DNA of 64,000 nucleotides, taken from assembly GCF_014650335.1 (NCBI RefSeq), contig NZ_BMUT01000002.1, forward strand, positions 48,725 through 112,724, written 5' to 3'. The position numbers and the translations under genes are program-made. The stretch is from Streptomyces hiroshimensis (GTDB taxonomy: Bacteria > Actinomycetota > Actinomycetes > Streptomycetales > Streptomycetaceae). Below are positions 42,457-49,940 of this stretch, piece by piece. The notes beneath the pieces are model-generated. The model was not told where the DNA came from, made no database searches, and saw only the letters and a program-made list of their open reading frames with translations. Within the stretch, counting starts at the first letter, position 1, and each line of letters starts with the position of its first letter.

Positions 42457-42699
42457 TCAGCGCGGGTGGGGTTGGGGTGTGTTCTGGGTTGGGATGGTTC
42501 GGACGGCGGAGACTTCGGTTGCGGGGTGGAGGTAGATCAGTTCCCCGGACTGGAAGCGGACCGCCTTCATGCGGCCCACCTCCGTCACATCCAGCACCCT
42601 GAACGGCACGTTGCCGATCGCGATGACGTCCCCGGGCTCCATGGTGTCGCTGGTGACTTTGACGGATGTGAAGGTGTGCGTGGCAGAGCTCGCGATCAT
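42457..42699 (-). CDS. Small protein of the GntR neighbourhood
   Basis: The 80-residue product starts at ATG 42699, overlapping the stop of the upstream gene as ATGA. Sequence blocks such as TMEPGDVIAIGNVPFRVLDV and MKAVRFQSGELIYLHP suggest a small beta-barrel. Homologous-looking proteins are common beside GntR regulators of streptomycete integrative elements. Function unknown. Confidence 0.6.
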   Translation of the reverse strand: MIASSATHTFTSVKVTSDTMEPGDVIAIGNVPFRVLDVTEVGRMKAVRFQSGELIYLHPATEVSAVRTIPTQNTPQPHPR

Positions 42700-42968
42700 C
42701 GGCCGGCCTCCGCCATCTGCCAGTGCCCGGCCGCCTGGAGCGGCTGCCAGCGCGGCTGGAGCCGGAGGCGTGCGTGTTCTCCGTCGGTCAGCAGGTACAG
42801 GCGGACGAGGCTGGTCTCTTCGGCGTGGATGAGGTTCTGATGCCACGACGGCCGGTGCGGGGGCCTGGGCGGCGGTGGCGTCATCTCCGTTTCCGGGCGC
42901 TCCTTCGGTGGAGTCGGTGCGGATGGCTTCCTCGTCCATGTGACGGCCCGGCGGATATGCTCGAACAC
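42696..42968 (-). CDS. Hypothetical Pro-rich protein of the GntR neighbourhood
   Basis: The 90-residue product starts at GTG 42968, behind GGAGCAG. It has a basic N-terminus (FEHIRRAVTWTR), a Pro-rich linker, then WHQNLIHAEETSLVRLYLLT and a tail ending LQAAGHWQMAEAGR. It is coupled to the 80-residue gene. I do not recognise it beyond its recurrence next to KorSA-like regulators. Confidence 0.55.
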   Translation of the reverse strand: MFEHIRRAVTWTRKPSAPTPPKERPETEMTPPPPRPPHRPSWHQNLIHAEETSLVRLYLLTDGEHARLRLQPRWQPLQAAGHWQMAEAGR

Positions 42969-42982
42969 GCTGATCTGCTCCT

Positions 42983-43267
42983 TCAAAGCTGTCGGCCACG
43001 CCCCCGGGTAGCGCCTACTACCGCGGGGGTCTCTCTTTTCACAGCGGCCCATGCCAGCCGGCCGCTCTTGCTGTCGATGGAAACTCCCCACCCGTCCCCT
43101 ATGGCCAGCGCCGCGAAGAGCTCGCGCCAGGACTCGGGAGGGAGTGGGTCCGGCACCTCCGTGTCGATGTGTGCGTGGGTCTGGTGAGCGGTGACCCGCG
43201 GGGTAAAGCCGGCGCCGGAGAGTCGTGCAGCGATGGCGTCGACGCGAACTTCAGGGTGTGGGCACAA
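42983..43267 (-). CDS. Hypothetical protein, first of the divergent small operon
   Basis: The 94-residue product probably starts at TTG 43267, with GGAGGGG just upstream. It looks like a small alpha/beta domain (DAIAARLSGAGFTPRVTAHQTHAHIDTEVPD). It is divergent from the GntR gene and separated from it by two palindromes, so it is probably controlled by that repressor. Confidence 0.55.
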   Translation of the reverse strand: MCPHPEVRVDAIAARLSGAGFTPRVTAHQTHAHIDTEVPDPLPPESWRELFAALAIGDGWGVSIDSKSGRLAWAAVKRETPAVVGATRGRGRQL

Positions 43268-43290
43268 CGCACCCCTCCATCACCCCCCCA

Positions 43291-43316
43291 TGCTAGGCGT
43301 AGGGGCGCGCCTAGCA
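43291..43316. promoter_or_regulatory. Inverted repeat in the GntR divergent promoter region
   Basis: TGCTAGGCG (43291-43299) and CGCCTAGCA (43308-43316) form perfect 9-bp arms with an 8-bp spacer, just upstream of the divergent small operon. It is a candidate operator. Confidence 0.55.
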
Positions 43317-43341
43317 GCTTAAACTGGATGACCAGACTTAG

Positions 43342-43355
43342 TCTAGGATCCTAGA
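43342..43355. promoter_or_regulatory. Palindromic operator upstream of the GntR gene
   Basis: TCTAGGATCCTAGA is a perfect 14-bp palindrome 28 bp upstream of the GntR start. Both this and the neighbouring repeat contain CTAG-centred half-sites, as expected for an autoregulating GntR/KorSA-type repressor. Confidence 0.6.
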
Positions 43356-43382
43356 GTGAGGTAAGGGCCCTAGATTCTGCAT

Positions 43383-44138
43383 ATGCATGAGCAGGCCCCT
43401 TACCTCCGTTTCGCTAATGAGCTTCGGAAGCGCATCGAAGACCAGGAGTGGATGCCGGGCGAGCGACTCCCTTCTCGCGCCCAGCTGGCTGAAGAGTGCG
43501 GCGTAACCGACGGCATCGTCCGTCGAGCCCAGAAGAAGCTCATCGCGGAGGGCGTTCTGACGGGCCGCGCCGGTTCGGGCACCTACGTCGCCGAGCCCCG
43601 CGAGCGCGTGCGCGTCGTGCGGTCGCCCGAGCGTGAGCGGACGAGCGGTTCCGCGTTCGAGGCGGACATGGCGGCGTTGGGCAAGCGGGCCACGTGGGAG
43701 AGCAGGTCGGACGCCATGGTGCCCGCCCCGGCGGACATCGCCGCGCGACTCGGCATTCCCGAGGGCGACTACTGCGTGCGCACCACGTACGAGTACCTGG
43801 CCAACGACAAGCCGGTGCAGTTGTCCACCAGTTGGGAGCCGTACAGCATCACCGCGGGCTCGCTCGTCGTGATGCCCGAGGCCGGTCCGCTGGCGGGTGA
43901 AGGCGTGGTGCGGCGGATGGCCGAGGTCGGGATCAGGGTCACCCGTGCCGCGGAGCGGCCGGAGCCCGGGCATGCGGATGCCGAGGAGGCCAACCTCCTC
44001 GGCATTCAGAAGGGTGCGCTGGTGACCCGGATCCAGCGCACGTACTACAGCGAGGACGGCCAGGCCGTCGAGACGGCGGACATCGTCGTGCCGACCGCCC
44101 TGTGCGAGATTGTCTATGACGTGTCGTTCGGTTCCTGA
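43383..44138 (+). CDS. GntR-family regulator with UTRA domain (KorSA-like)
   Basis: The 251-residue product has the GntR winged helix (about 8-72, with GERLPSRAQLAEECGVTDGIVRRAQKKLIAEGVL) and a UTRA effector domain (about 95-245). KorSA repressors of streptomycete integrative plasmids have this architecture and lie next to the same small genes. ATG 43383 is used; the next codons (HEQAPYLRF) are typical of the group. It probably represses itself and the divergent small operon. Confidence 0.88.
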   Translation: MHEQAPYLRFANELRKRIEDQEWMPGERLPSRAQLAEECGVTDGIVRRAQKKLIAEGVLTGRAGSGTYVAEPRERVRVVRSPERERTSGSAFEADMAALGKRATWESRSDAMVPAPADIAARLGIPEGDYCVRTTYEYLANDKPVQLSTSWEPYSITAGSLVVMPEAGPLAGEGVVRRMAEVGIRVTRAAERPEPGHADAEEANLLGIQKGALVTRIQRTYYSEDGQAVETADIVVPTALCEIVYDVSFGS

Positions 44139-44447
44139 AAGCCGCTAAGCCAAGGCTCAGGTGCCGAACGTTCTGCCATCCAGGGCCCGGCAGGGGAGTA
44201 GCGGGACCAGCACCGTGACGGATGCCGCGATTGCGGGTGGCCAGGCGACAGCTACGGCGCAGGATGCGACCGCGGCTTGGGCCGTGGCGGCCGTCGTTAG
44301 TCTGCGGTCCAGGTGTTGGCTGGCGCCTGCTCTCGTAGCCGGACGTCGGCCTCCGGTCTGCAGGCCTGCGACCCAATACGGTACTCAGCCCGATGTGAGT
44401 AGCTGAGCCCACGCGCCTTGCGCGGCTTTCCTTTTACGCTCCACGGC
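44139..44447. other. 309-bp region with no clear gene
   Basis: The interval after the GntR gene has frames on both strands without ribosome-binding sites. A minus-strand frame (44297-44485) reads SYSHRAEYRIGSQACRPE and could be the decayed end of a mobile-element gene; I cannot support it. Confidence 0.4.
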
Positions 44448-45068
44448 ATGCGTTCGTTTCGGGTCTCCGGCAGTCTCCTCGGCAAGCGCTGGGCTCGTCT
44501 GCTGCTGTGCGGCGCCGTTGTCCTGCTCGCTGCCGGTGCGTACGGGGCGGGGACCTGGATGGACGCGGCGGCTGGGCGGTTGTGGAACGGGGAACCGTAT
44601 CCGGCCGCTGATCCCGATCAGGTCGCGGTGCGGCTCAAGGGGCAGGCTCAGCGGGTGTACGAGGAGGTGGCCCTGCCGGGTCGGCCTGACGTGGGCTCCG
44701 ATGGGGTCGGGACGGGCACGTGCTACTACCGCGGGCTGCGGTCCATCGGTCACATCGACCAAGGCCTCCCCGGCGTGAGCAGCTTCGTACTCGAGTGGCG
44801 GGTGACGGATACCTCGCGGGACATCGCTCGCGCCGGGCAGGAGCGTGTGCGGCGGCGATTGGAGCAGCAGGGCTGGAAATTCGCCATGGAGAACGTCGGC
44901 TCCGACATGGGCTTCCGTTACGAGGACCCGGAAACCGGCGACCATGTCGACGTGGACTGGCATCAGCCCACCGGGACGCTCGCCGTCCGCATCTTCACTC
45001 CCTGCGGGAAGGTCCCGCAGGGTTTCGATGAATACGCTTGGCCCGCCTCTGCGTGGAGCCCGCAGTGA
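44448..45068 (+). CDS. Hypothetical membrane-anchored protein
   Basis: The 206-residue product has an N-terminal signal anchor (about 18-38) and an extracytoplasmic domain with two Cys (in GTGTCYYRG and IFTPCGKV), which could form a disulfide. I recognise no family. ATG 44448 is chosen; the longer frame to 44418 adds a basic stretch. It points toward the tRNA-Cys gene. Confidence 0.65.
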   Translation: MRSFRVSGSLLGKRWARLLLCGAVVLLAAGAYGAGTWMDAAAGRLWNGEPYPAADPDQVAVRLKGQAQRVYEEVALPGRPDVGSDGVGTGTCYYRGLRSIGHIDQGLPGVSSFVLEWRVTDTSRDIARAGQERVRRRLEQQGWKFAMENVGSDMGFRYEDPETGDHVDVDWHQPTGTLAVRIFTPCGKVPQGFDEYAWPASAWSPQ

Positions 45069-45122
45069 CGCCGACCGGGGCGCGGACGCGCCCTCATTCT
45101 CATCACGCGCCGTAAGGCGAAG

Positions 45123-45194
45123 AGGCCGTGACCGGAATCGAACCGGCGTAACTCGCTTTGCAGGCGAGTCCCTCAACCACTCGGGCACACGGCC
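45123..45194 (-). tRNA. tRNA-Cys (GCA)
   Basis: Read on the minus strand, GGCCGTG (from 45194) pairs with CACGGCC ending at 45124; the discriminator is U (45123), a known identity element for tRNA-Cys. The anticodon stem CTCGC/GCGAG encloses CTGCAAA, giving anticodon GCA. The T-arm is CCGGTTCGATTCCGG. CCA is not encoded. It marks the end of the accessory region and is a possible integration site. Confidence 0.95.
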
Positions 45195-45282
45195 AAGTTG
45201 TGCTCAGTGGTTTCACCGTACGGGGCGGGTCCGGGGGCGGCAACGGTTCTGGGGGTGGCGCAATGTGACTGCCATGTCGCGT

Positions 45283-46284
45283 TCACGCGGTTCCGCCCTC
45301 GTGGGCCTCCGGGTCGTGGCCCCGCGTCAGGAAGGACTCCACTACCGGGCGGAAGAGGTCCGGTTCGTCCACCCAGGGGTAGTGGCCCACGCCGTGGAGG
45401 GTGCGGACGGCTGCCGTGTGGAAGGAGGCGGCCACCAGTTCGCCTGCGCGGAGGCCTGCCAGGGCGTCGCGGTCGCCTGTGATGACGAGGACGGGGCACT
45501 TCACCTCGCGGAGGCGGTCCAGGAGAGCCACGCGGGCCGGTTCGTCTACGCCTTGCCAGAAACCCGCGCGAGGGACCGGGCCCAGCTGGTCGGGCTCGGT
45601 GGCGGCGTGGGCGCGCTGGGGGGCTTCCCAGCGGCCGTAGCCCATGGGGGCGGCGCGGAGGAGGAGGCTGCGGACCTCGTCCATGCCGGCGGTCGTCGGG
45701 AGGGTGTGGACGGCTACGTACGCGTCCGGCCACCAGGGCTCCTCCGCCCGGGACTCGAAGATCTCCTCGGCGTCGTCCGGCAGCTGCCCCTGGAGCCGTG
45801 ATCCGGGGGTGACGAGGACGAGCCGGGTGAGGCGGTGGCCGTAGAGCGCCGCGTACGCCTGGGCCGTGGCGCACGCGGCGTCGTGGGCGAGCAGGGCGAA
45901 CGACTCCAGGCCGAGGTGGGCGCGGAGGGATTCGAGGTCTTCGGCGAGGGCCGGGAAGGCGTAGCCGGAGGGGTCGGGGGAGGGCGGCGAGGCGCCCGTG
46001 CCGCGGGCGTCCGGGATCACGAGGGTGTGACGGGCGTCCAGTCCGCCGAGGTCGCCCAGGTAAGCGGCGTCCCTGCCCGGGCCGCCGGCCAGGCACAGCA
46101 GCGGCGGCGCCCCCGGGTCCGGGTCGGGGCCCGTGTCCCCACCCCGCCCCGTGTCCCCGCCCCGGTCCTCGTGTACGCCCCGGTCCTCGCGCGCGCCCTG
46201 ACCCTCGCGTACGCCCCGGTCCTCGCGCGCCTCCAGTACCCGGTAGCTCAGTTCCACTCCGTCGTACGATGCGTAATGCGGCAT
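45283..46284 (-). CDS. Alpha/beta hydrolase with Asp at the nucleophile elbow
   Basis: The 333-residue product has the fold of proline iminopeptidase-like hydrolases: oxyanion-side LCLAGGPG (about 63-70), DARGTGAS (about 92-99), the acid in VITGDRDAL and the His in GVGHYPWVDEP. At the nucleophile elbow the sequence is LLAHDAAC, so the expected Ser is Asp (about residue 135). That is the pattern of dehalogenase/epoxide-hydrolase-type enzymes. Residues about 20-58 are a repetitive Arg/Asp/Gly insert (EDRGVREGQGAREDRGV). The substrate is unknown. Confidence 0.85.
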   Translation of the reverse strand: MPHYASYDGVELSYRVLEAREDRGVREGQGAREDRGVHEDRGGDTGRGGDTGPDPDPGAPPLLCLAGGPGRDAAYLGDLGGLDARHTLVIPDARGTGASPPSPDPSGYAFPALAEDLESLRAHLGLESFALLAHDAACATAQAYAALYGHRLTRLVLVTPGSRLQGQLPDDAEEIFESRAEEPWWPDAYVAVHTLPTTAGMDEVRSLLLRAAPMGYGRWEAPQRAHAATEPDQLGPVPRAGFWQGVDEPARVALLDRLREVKCPVLVITGDRDALAGLRAGELVAASFHTAAVRTLHGVGHYPWVDEPDLFRPVVESFLTRGHDPEAHEGGTA

Positions 46285-46365
46285 AAGTCCACCTTGCCCT
46301 ATCTGCCCGCTAATCCCGCTGATCCAGAAGCTACCCCTCGCCTCTCTCCCTGCTATCCCAAATTC

Positions 46366-46374
46366 CGCTTATGA
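46366..46374. promoter_or_regulatory. TCATAAGCG motif upstream of the LysR gene
   Basis: The nonamer TCATAAGCG (minus strand here) lies just before the LysR start and recurs at 47387-47395, upstream of the cysteine dioxygenase gene. Shared position and sequence suggest a binding site of the LysR protein. Confidence 0.3.
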
Positions 46375-46381
46375 TTCCGGC

Positions 46382-47287
46382 GTGTTCGACTCGCGGCACA
46401 TCAAGACGTTCCACGCGGTGGTCACGGCCGGTTCGTACTCCGCGGCCGCCCGCGTGCTCGGCTACACCCAGCCCGCGATCACCCAGCAGATGAAGGCGCT
46501 GGAGCGCGCCGTCGGCACCCCGCTGTTCACCCGCGTCGGCCGCCGGATGCGGCTCACCGAGGCCGGCGAGGCGCTCTCCCGGCACGCGGAGACCATCCTC
46601 GACAGCCTCACGGCCGCGCAGCAGCAGATGAGTTCGCTGACCCGGCTGCGCGCCGGGCGTGTCAGGGTCTGCGCCTTCCCCAGCGCCAGCGCCACGCTGA
46701 TACCGGAGGCGCTGGCCCGGCTCGCCGCCGACCACCCGGGCATCCGCGTCGAGCTGCTGGAGGGCGAGCCGCCCGACTCGCTCCGCCGCCTCGTGCGCGG
46801 CGAGTGCGACATCACCCTCGCCTTCACCTATCCCGGCCTGCACGAACAGGTCCCCGAGGAGCTGGTGGAGATACCGCTCATGGAGGACCAGCTGATGGTC
46901 CTGATGCCCACGGGGCACCCCCTCGCCCGCCGCCGCGCCGTCCAGCTCGCCGATCTGGCCGAGCAGCGCTGGATCGCCGGCTGCCTGCGCTGCCGCACCA
47001 ACTTCCTCCACGAGTGCGCCGAAGTCGGCTTCGCGCCCGACATCGCCTTCACCACCGACGACAACCTCGTCGTGCAGTCCCTGGTCGCCGAAGGCCTCGG
47101 CATCGCGATGATGCCCGGCCTCGTGCTGTCCTTCATGCGCCACGACCGGATCACCGGGCGGGCGCTCGACCCGGCCTCGCGCCGCCAGGTCTCGGCCTAC
47201 GTGCTGCGCGACCATCTGCGGATCCCGGCGACCGCACTCGTCGTGGACGAGCTGAAGGCGGTGGCGGCCCGGCGCGTCGGATGCTGA
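46382..47287 (+). CDS. LysR-family regulator of the sulfur module (CysB/YeiE-like)
   Basis: The 301-residue product has the DNA-binding domain at 1-62 (FHAVVTAGSYSAAARVLGYTQPAITQQMKALE) and the effector domain at about 90-295. Proteins of this type stand next to yeiH-like sulfite exporters, as E. coli YeiE does. GTG 46382 gives MFDSRHIKTF. It probably controls the cysteine dioxygenase and exporter genes just downstream. Confidence 0.88.
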   Translation: MFDSRHIKTFHAVVTAGSYSAAARVLGYTQPAITQQMKALERAVGTPLFTRVGRRMRLTEAGEALSRHAETILDSLTAAQQQMSSLTRLRAGRVRVCAFPSASATLIPEALARLAADHPGIRVELLEGEPPDSLRRLVRGECDITLAFTYPGLHEQVPEELVEIPLMEDQLMVLMPTGHPLARRRAVQLADLAEQRWIAGCLRCRTNFLHECAEVGFAPDIAFTTDDNLVVQSLVAEGLGIAMMPGLVLSFMRHDRITGRALDPASRRQVSAYVLRDHLRIPATALVVDELKAVAARRVGC

Positions 47288-47325
47288 TGCATGTCAGCTG
47301 ATGCATGTCGGCTGATGCATGCCAT
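47284..47325. repeat. Three 14-bp tandem repeats
   Basis: CTGATGCATGTCAG, CTGATGCATGTCGG and CTGATGCATGCCAT follow one another with an exact 14-bp period, starting at the LysR stop codon. A decayed GCTGATGC occurs again near 47346 and 47356. Each unit contains the palindrome ATGCAT. The stretch lies between the LysR gene and the operon it probably controls. Confidence 0.75.
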
Positions 47326-47461
47326 CGGATGCCGACGTCATCGGACGCTGATGCGGCTGATGCAAACGACGCAGGGCGCACTCAACTCATAAGCGTTCGT
47401 TGGGTTCCAGCCAAAGAACTGTCGTTGGACTCATGGATCTCCGCACCCCGACCCTGCAGAT

Positions 47462-48016
47462 ATGACCACCCCCACAGCAGCCCCGACGACCGCGCGTCTC
47501 TCCCAGCTCGTCGACGACGTCCGGGAAGCCGTAGGCCGTGGCCTGGCGCCCGACACGACGGCCTATCTGGTCGGCGAGCGGCTCGCCGCCCACCTCGGCG
47601 CCGACGACCTGCTCACCGCCGAACAGCGCGAGGGCGACCCCGGCCACTACCGGCAGCACATCCTGCACGCCGAGCACGACGGCAGCTTCTCGGTCGTCGC
47701 GCTCGTGTGGATGCCCGGCCAGCAGACCGCCGTCCACGACCACGTCTCCTGGTGCGTCACCGGCGTCCACGAGGGCACCGAGAGCGAGCGCCGCTACCGG
47801 CTCGTGCCCGACGGCACGACCGCCCGCCTGGTCGCGACCGAGGACGTCGTCAACCACCAGGGGGACGTGTGCGGCTTCGCGCCGCCCGGCGACATCCACC
47901 GCGTCCGCAACGCCTGTACGGCCAAGGCGATCTCCCTCCACATCTACGGCGCCGACATCTCCCGCCTGGGCTCCAGCGTCCGGCGCGTCTACGACCTCCC
48001 GGCCGACGAACTCTGA
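47462..48016 (+). CDS. Cysteine dioxygenase-like cupin protein
   Basis: The 184-residue product oxidises cysteine to cysteine sulfinate if it behaves like its family. The Fe(II) ligands are seen as the two His of TAVHDHVSWC (about 95-100) and His of GDIHRVRN (about 144). Its stop overlaps the start of the YeiH-like gene (TGATG), linking cysteine oxidation to export of the resulting sulfite or sulfur oxyanion. Confidence 0.88.
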   Translation: MTTPTAAPTTARLSQLVDDVREAVGRGLAPDTTAYLVGERLAAHLGADDLLTAEQREGDPGHYRQHILHAEHDGSFSVVALVWMPGQQTAVHDHVSWCVTGVHEGTESERRYRLVPDGTTARLVATEDVVNHQGDVCGFAPPGDIHRVRNACTAKAISLHIYGADISRLGSSVRRVYDLPADEL

Positions 48017-49107
48017 TGGCACTCACCACCGCACGGACGAACAGCACACCCACGAGCGCGCCGACGCGGCCCGCCCCCGGCGCATTCCCCGGCGCACTCC
48101 CCGGCCTCGCCACCGCCGCCGCAGGAGTGGCCGTCGCGTGGGCCGTGCACCTGCTCGTCCCCGCCGTCCCCATGCTCACCGCCGCCGTCGTCCTCGGCAT
48201 CGCCGCGGCCCACGCGCCGGGCGTACGGGTACGGGGCTGGGTGCGCGGCGCCGCCCGGCCCGGCCTCACCCTGGCCGGCAAGCGGCTCATGCGGATCGGC
48301 GTCGTGCTGCTCGGGCTCAAGCTCGGCCTCGACGACGTCCTCGGCCTCGGCTGGGCCACCGTCGCCATGGTGGTCGCCGTCGTGGCGGCCACCTTCGCCG
48401 GCACGCTCTGGCTCGGGCGCAGGCTGGGGCTCCGCGGCGACCAGCCGCTCCTCATCGCCACCGGCTACTCGATCTGCGGCGCCTCGGCGATCGGCGCGGT
48501 CAGCGAAGTGTCGGGCAGCGACGAGGAGGACGTGGCCACGTCCGTCGCCCTGGTGACCCTGTGCGGCACCCTCGCCATCGCCGTCCTGCCGCTGCTGCAC
48601 CACCCGCTCGGCCTGGACGACGCACAGTTCGGCCGCTGGGTCGGCGCGGGCGTCCACGACGTCGGCCAGGTCGTGGCCACGGCACAGACCGCCGGGCCCG
48701 CGGCGCTCACCGACGCCGTGCTGGTCAAGCTGATGCGGGTGGCGCTGCTCGCGCCGCTCGTGGCGGCGGTTGCCGTCTCGGTGCGCAAGCGTCGTCAGAG
48801 CTCCGTGCCGACGTCCGAGAAGACGTCCGGCAAGGCGTCCGGCAAGCGGCCCCCGCTCGTCCCCCTGTTCGTGCTCGGCTTCCTCGCCATGGTCGCCGTC
48901 CGCACCACCGGATGGGTGCCCTCCGGCGTGCTGGACGCCGCCCAGCACGCCCAGGAGCTGCTCCTCGCCGCCGCCCTCTTCGGGCTCGGCAGCGCCGTCC
49001 ACCTGCCCTCGCTGGTCCGCACCGGCGGGCGCGTCGCGGCGCTGGGCCTGTGCTCGTGGGTGGTGATCGCGGGGGCCTCGTACGGGGGTGTGCTGCTGAC
49101 CACCTGA
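48016..49107 (+). CDS. YeiH/UPF0324 family putative sulfite exporter
   Basis: The 363-residue product has about ten hydrophobic segments and the family signature ATGYSICGASAIGAV (about 152-166). It begins inside the stop of the cysteine dioxygenase gene. Proteins of this family are predicted to export sulfite; the gene order supports removal of toxic sulfur oxyanions from cysteine breakdown. A Lys/Ser-rich cytoplasmic loop (about 257-277) is unusual in length. Confidence 0.88.
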   Translation: MALTTARTNSTPTSAPTRPAPGAFPGALPGLATAAAGVAVAWAVHLLVPAVPMLTAAVVLGIAAAHAPGVRVRGWVRGAARPGLTLAGKRLMRIGVVLLGLKLGLDDVLGLGWATVAMVVAVVAATFAGTLWLGRRLGLRGDQPLLIATGYSICGASAIGAVSEVSGSDEEDVATSVALVTLCGTLAIAVLPLLHHPLGLDDAQFGRWVGAGVHDVGQVVATAQTAGPAALTDAVLVKLMRVALLAPLVAAVAVSVRKRRQSSVPTSEKTSGKASGKRPPLVPLFVLGFLAMVAVRTTGWVPSGVLDAAQHAQELLLAAALFGLGSAVHLPSLVRTGGRVAALGLCSWVVIAGASYGGVLLTT

Positions 49108-49150
49108 CCGCCTGACCGCCGACGAGGCCCCGCCGCGGGGTTACGCGGGG

Positions 49151-49741
49151 CTACGAGGAGAACACCTCGGTCATCTCGGTGATCTTGTTGTCCGAGCCCA
49201 CGACGACGTCGTAGAAGTTCAGGCCCCAGCAGAACTCCCCGTTCTTCGTCCTCTGCTGCCCGTTCTGCTGCCCGCCGTCGTACTGCTTGCCGTCCGGGTC
49301 CGCGCACGTCTTCACGTGGGCGACGCCGCTCCCCGGGCCCGCCGTGGGCCCGGGGATCTTCCCGCCGCCTCCCTTGGTGATGAGGACGAACTTGGCGGCG
49401 GGGTCGAGGGAGTACGTCTTGAGCTCCCCGACGGGGTGGTAGGCGGCGCCCTGGTTCATCGACGGGTTGCACTTCATCTCGGTGTCCTTGGCGATGACGT
49501 TGTTCATCGCGCCCTCGACGTTGTTGACCCAGATGACCTTGTGGCCCGGCTTCGGGGTCGGGCAGTCGCTCTTGCCCGTGCCCTGCCCCTTCCCATTTCC
49601 ACTGCCCGAAGCCGAAGCCGAAGCCGACGGCGACGATCCGCCCGCGCCCTTGTCCTCCTCGGGCCCGCAGGCGGTCAGGACGAGTGCGCTCGCGAGGACG
49701 AGCGCGGATGCGACGGCATGCCGAACGGACACAACAGACAT
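49151..49741 (-). CDS. Secreted lipoprotein of unknown function
   Basis: The 196-residue product has a lipoprotein signal peptide with lipobox LTAC (Cys about residue 25), a Ser/Gly/Lys linker (about 30-58) and a globular domain with Cys pairs (SDCPTPKPGHKVIWVNN, then KTCADPDGK and FCWGLNFYDVVVG). I recognise no named family. It is convergent with the exporter gene. Confidence 0.75.
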   Translation of the reverse strand: MSVVSVRHAVASALVLASALVLTACGPEEDKGAGGSSPSASASASGSGNGKGQGTGKSDCPTPKPGHKVIWVNNVEGAMNNVIAKDTEMKCNPSMNQGAAYHPVGELKTYSLDPAAKFVLITKGGGGKIPGPTAGPGSGVAHVKTCADPDGKQYDGGQQNGQQRTKNGEFCWGLNFYDVVVGSDNKITEMTEVFSS

Positions 49742-49940
49742 CGTGAATTCCCCGTGATGATGCCCGGCTCCGACGGCCGGGACGATTCGCGCAGCTTATG
49801 ACATGGGCATGTTCGTATGGGCTTCGTGCGCGTGCGCCGCGCACCCCCGTACCCGCACCCGCACCTAGGACCCAAGTCCGACGCGATCTCGTCCCCGCGA
49901 CAGGCGCCGGAAACGGACTCCGTCCGTACGCTCAAGCGGT

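Noticed and set aside
44161..44406. 81-codon frame after the GntR gene
   Set aside because: It lacks a ribosome-binding site and any domain pattern, so I left it out.
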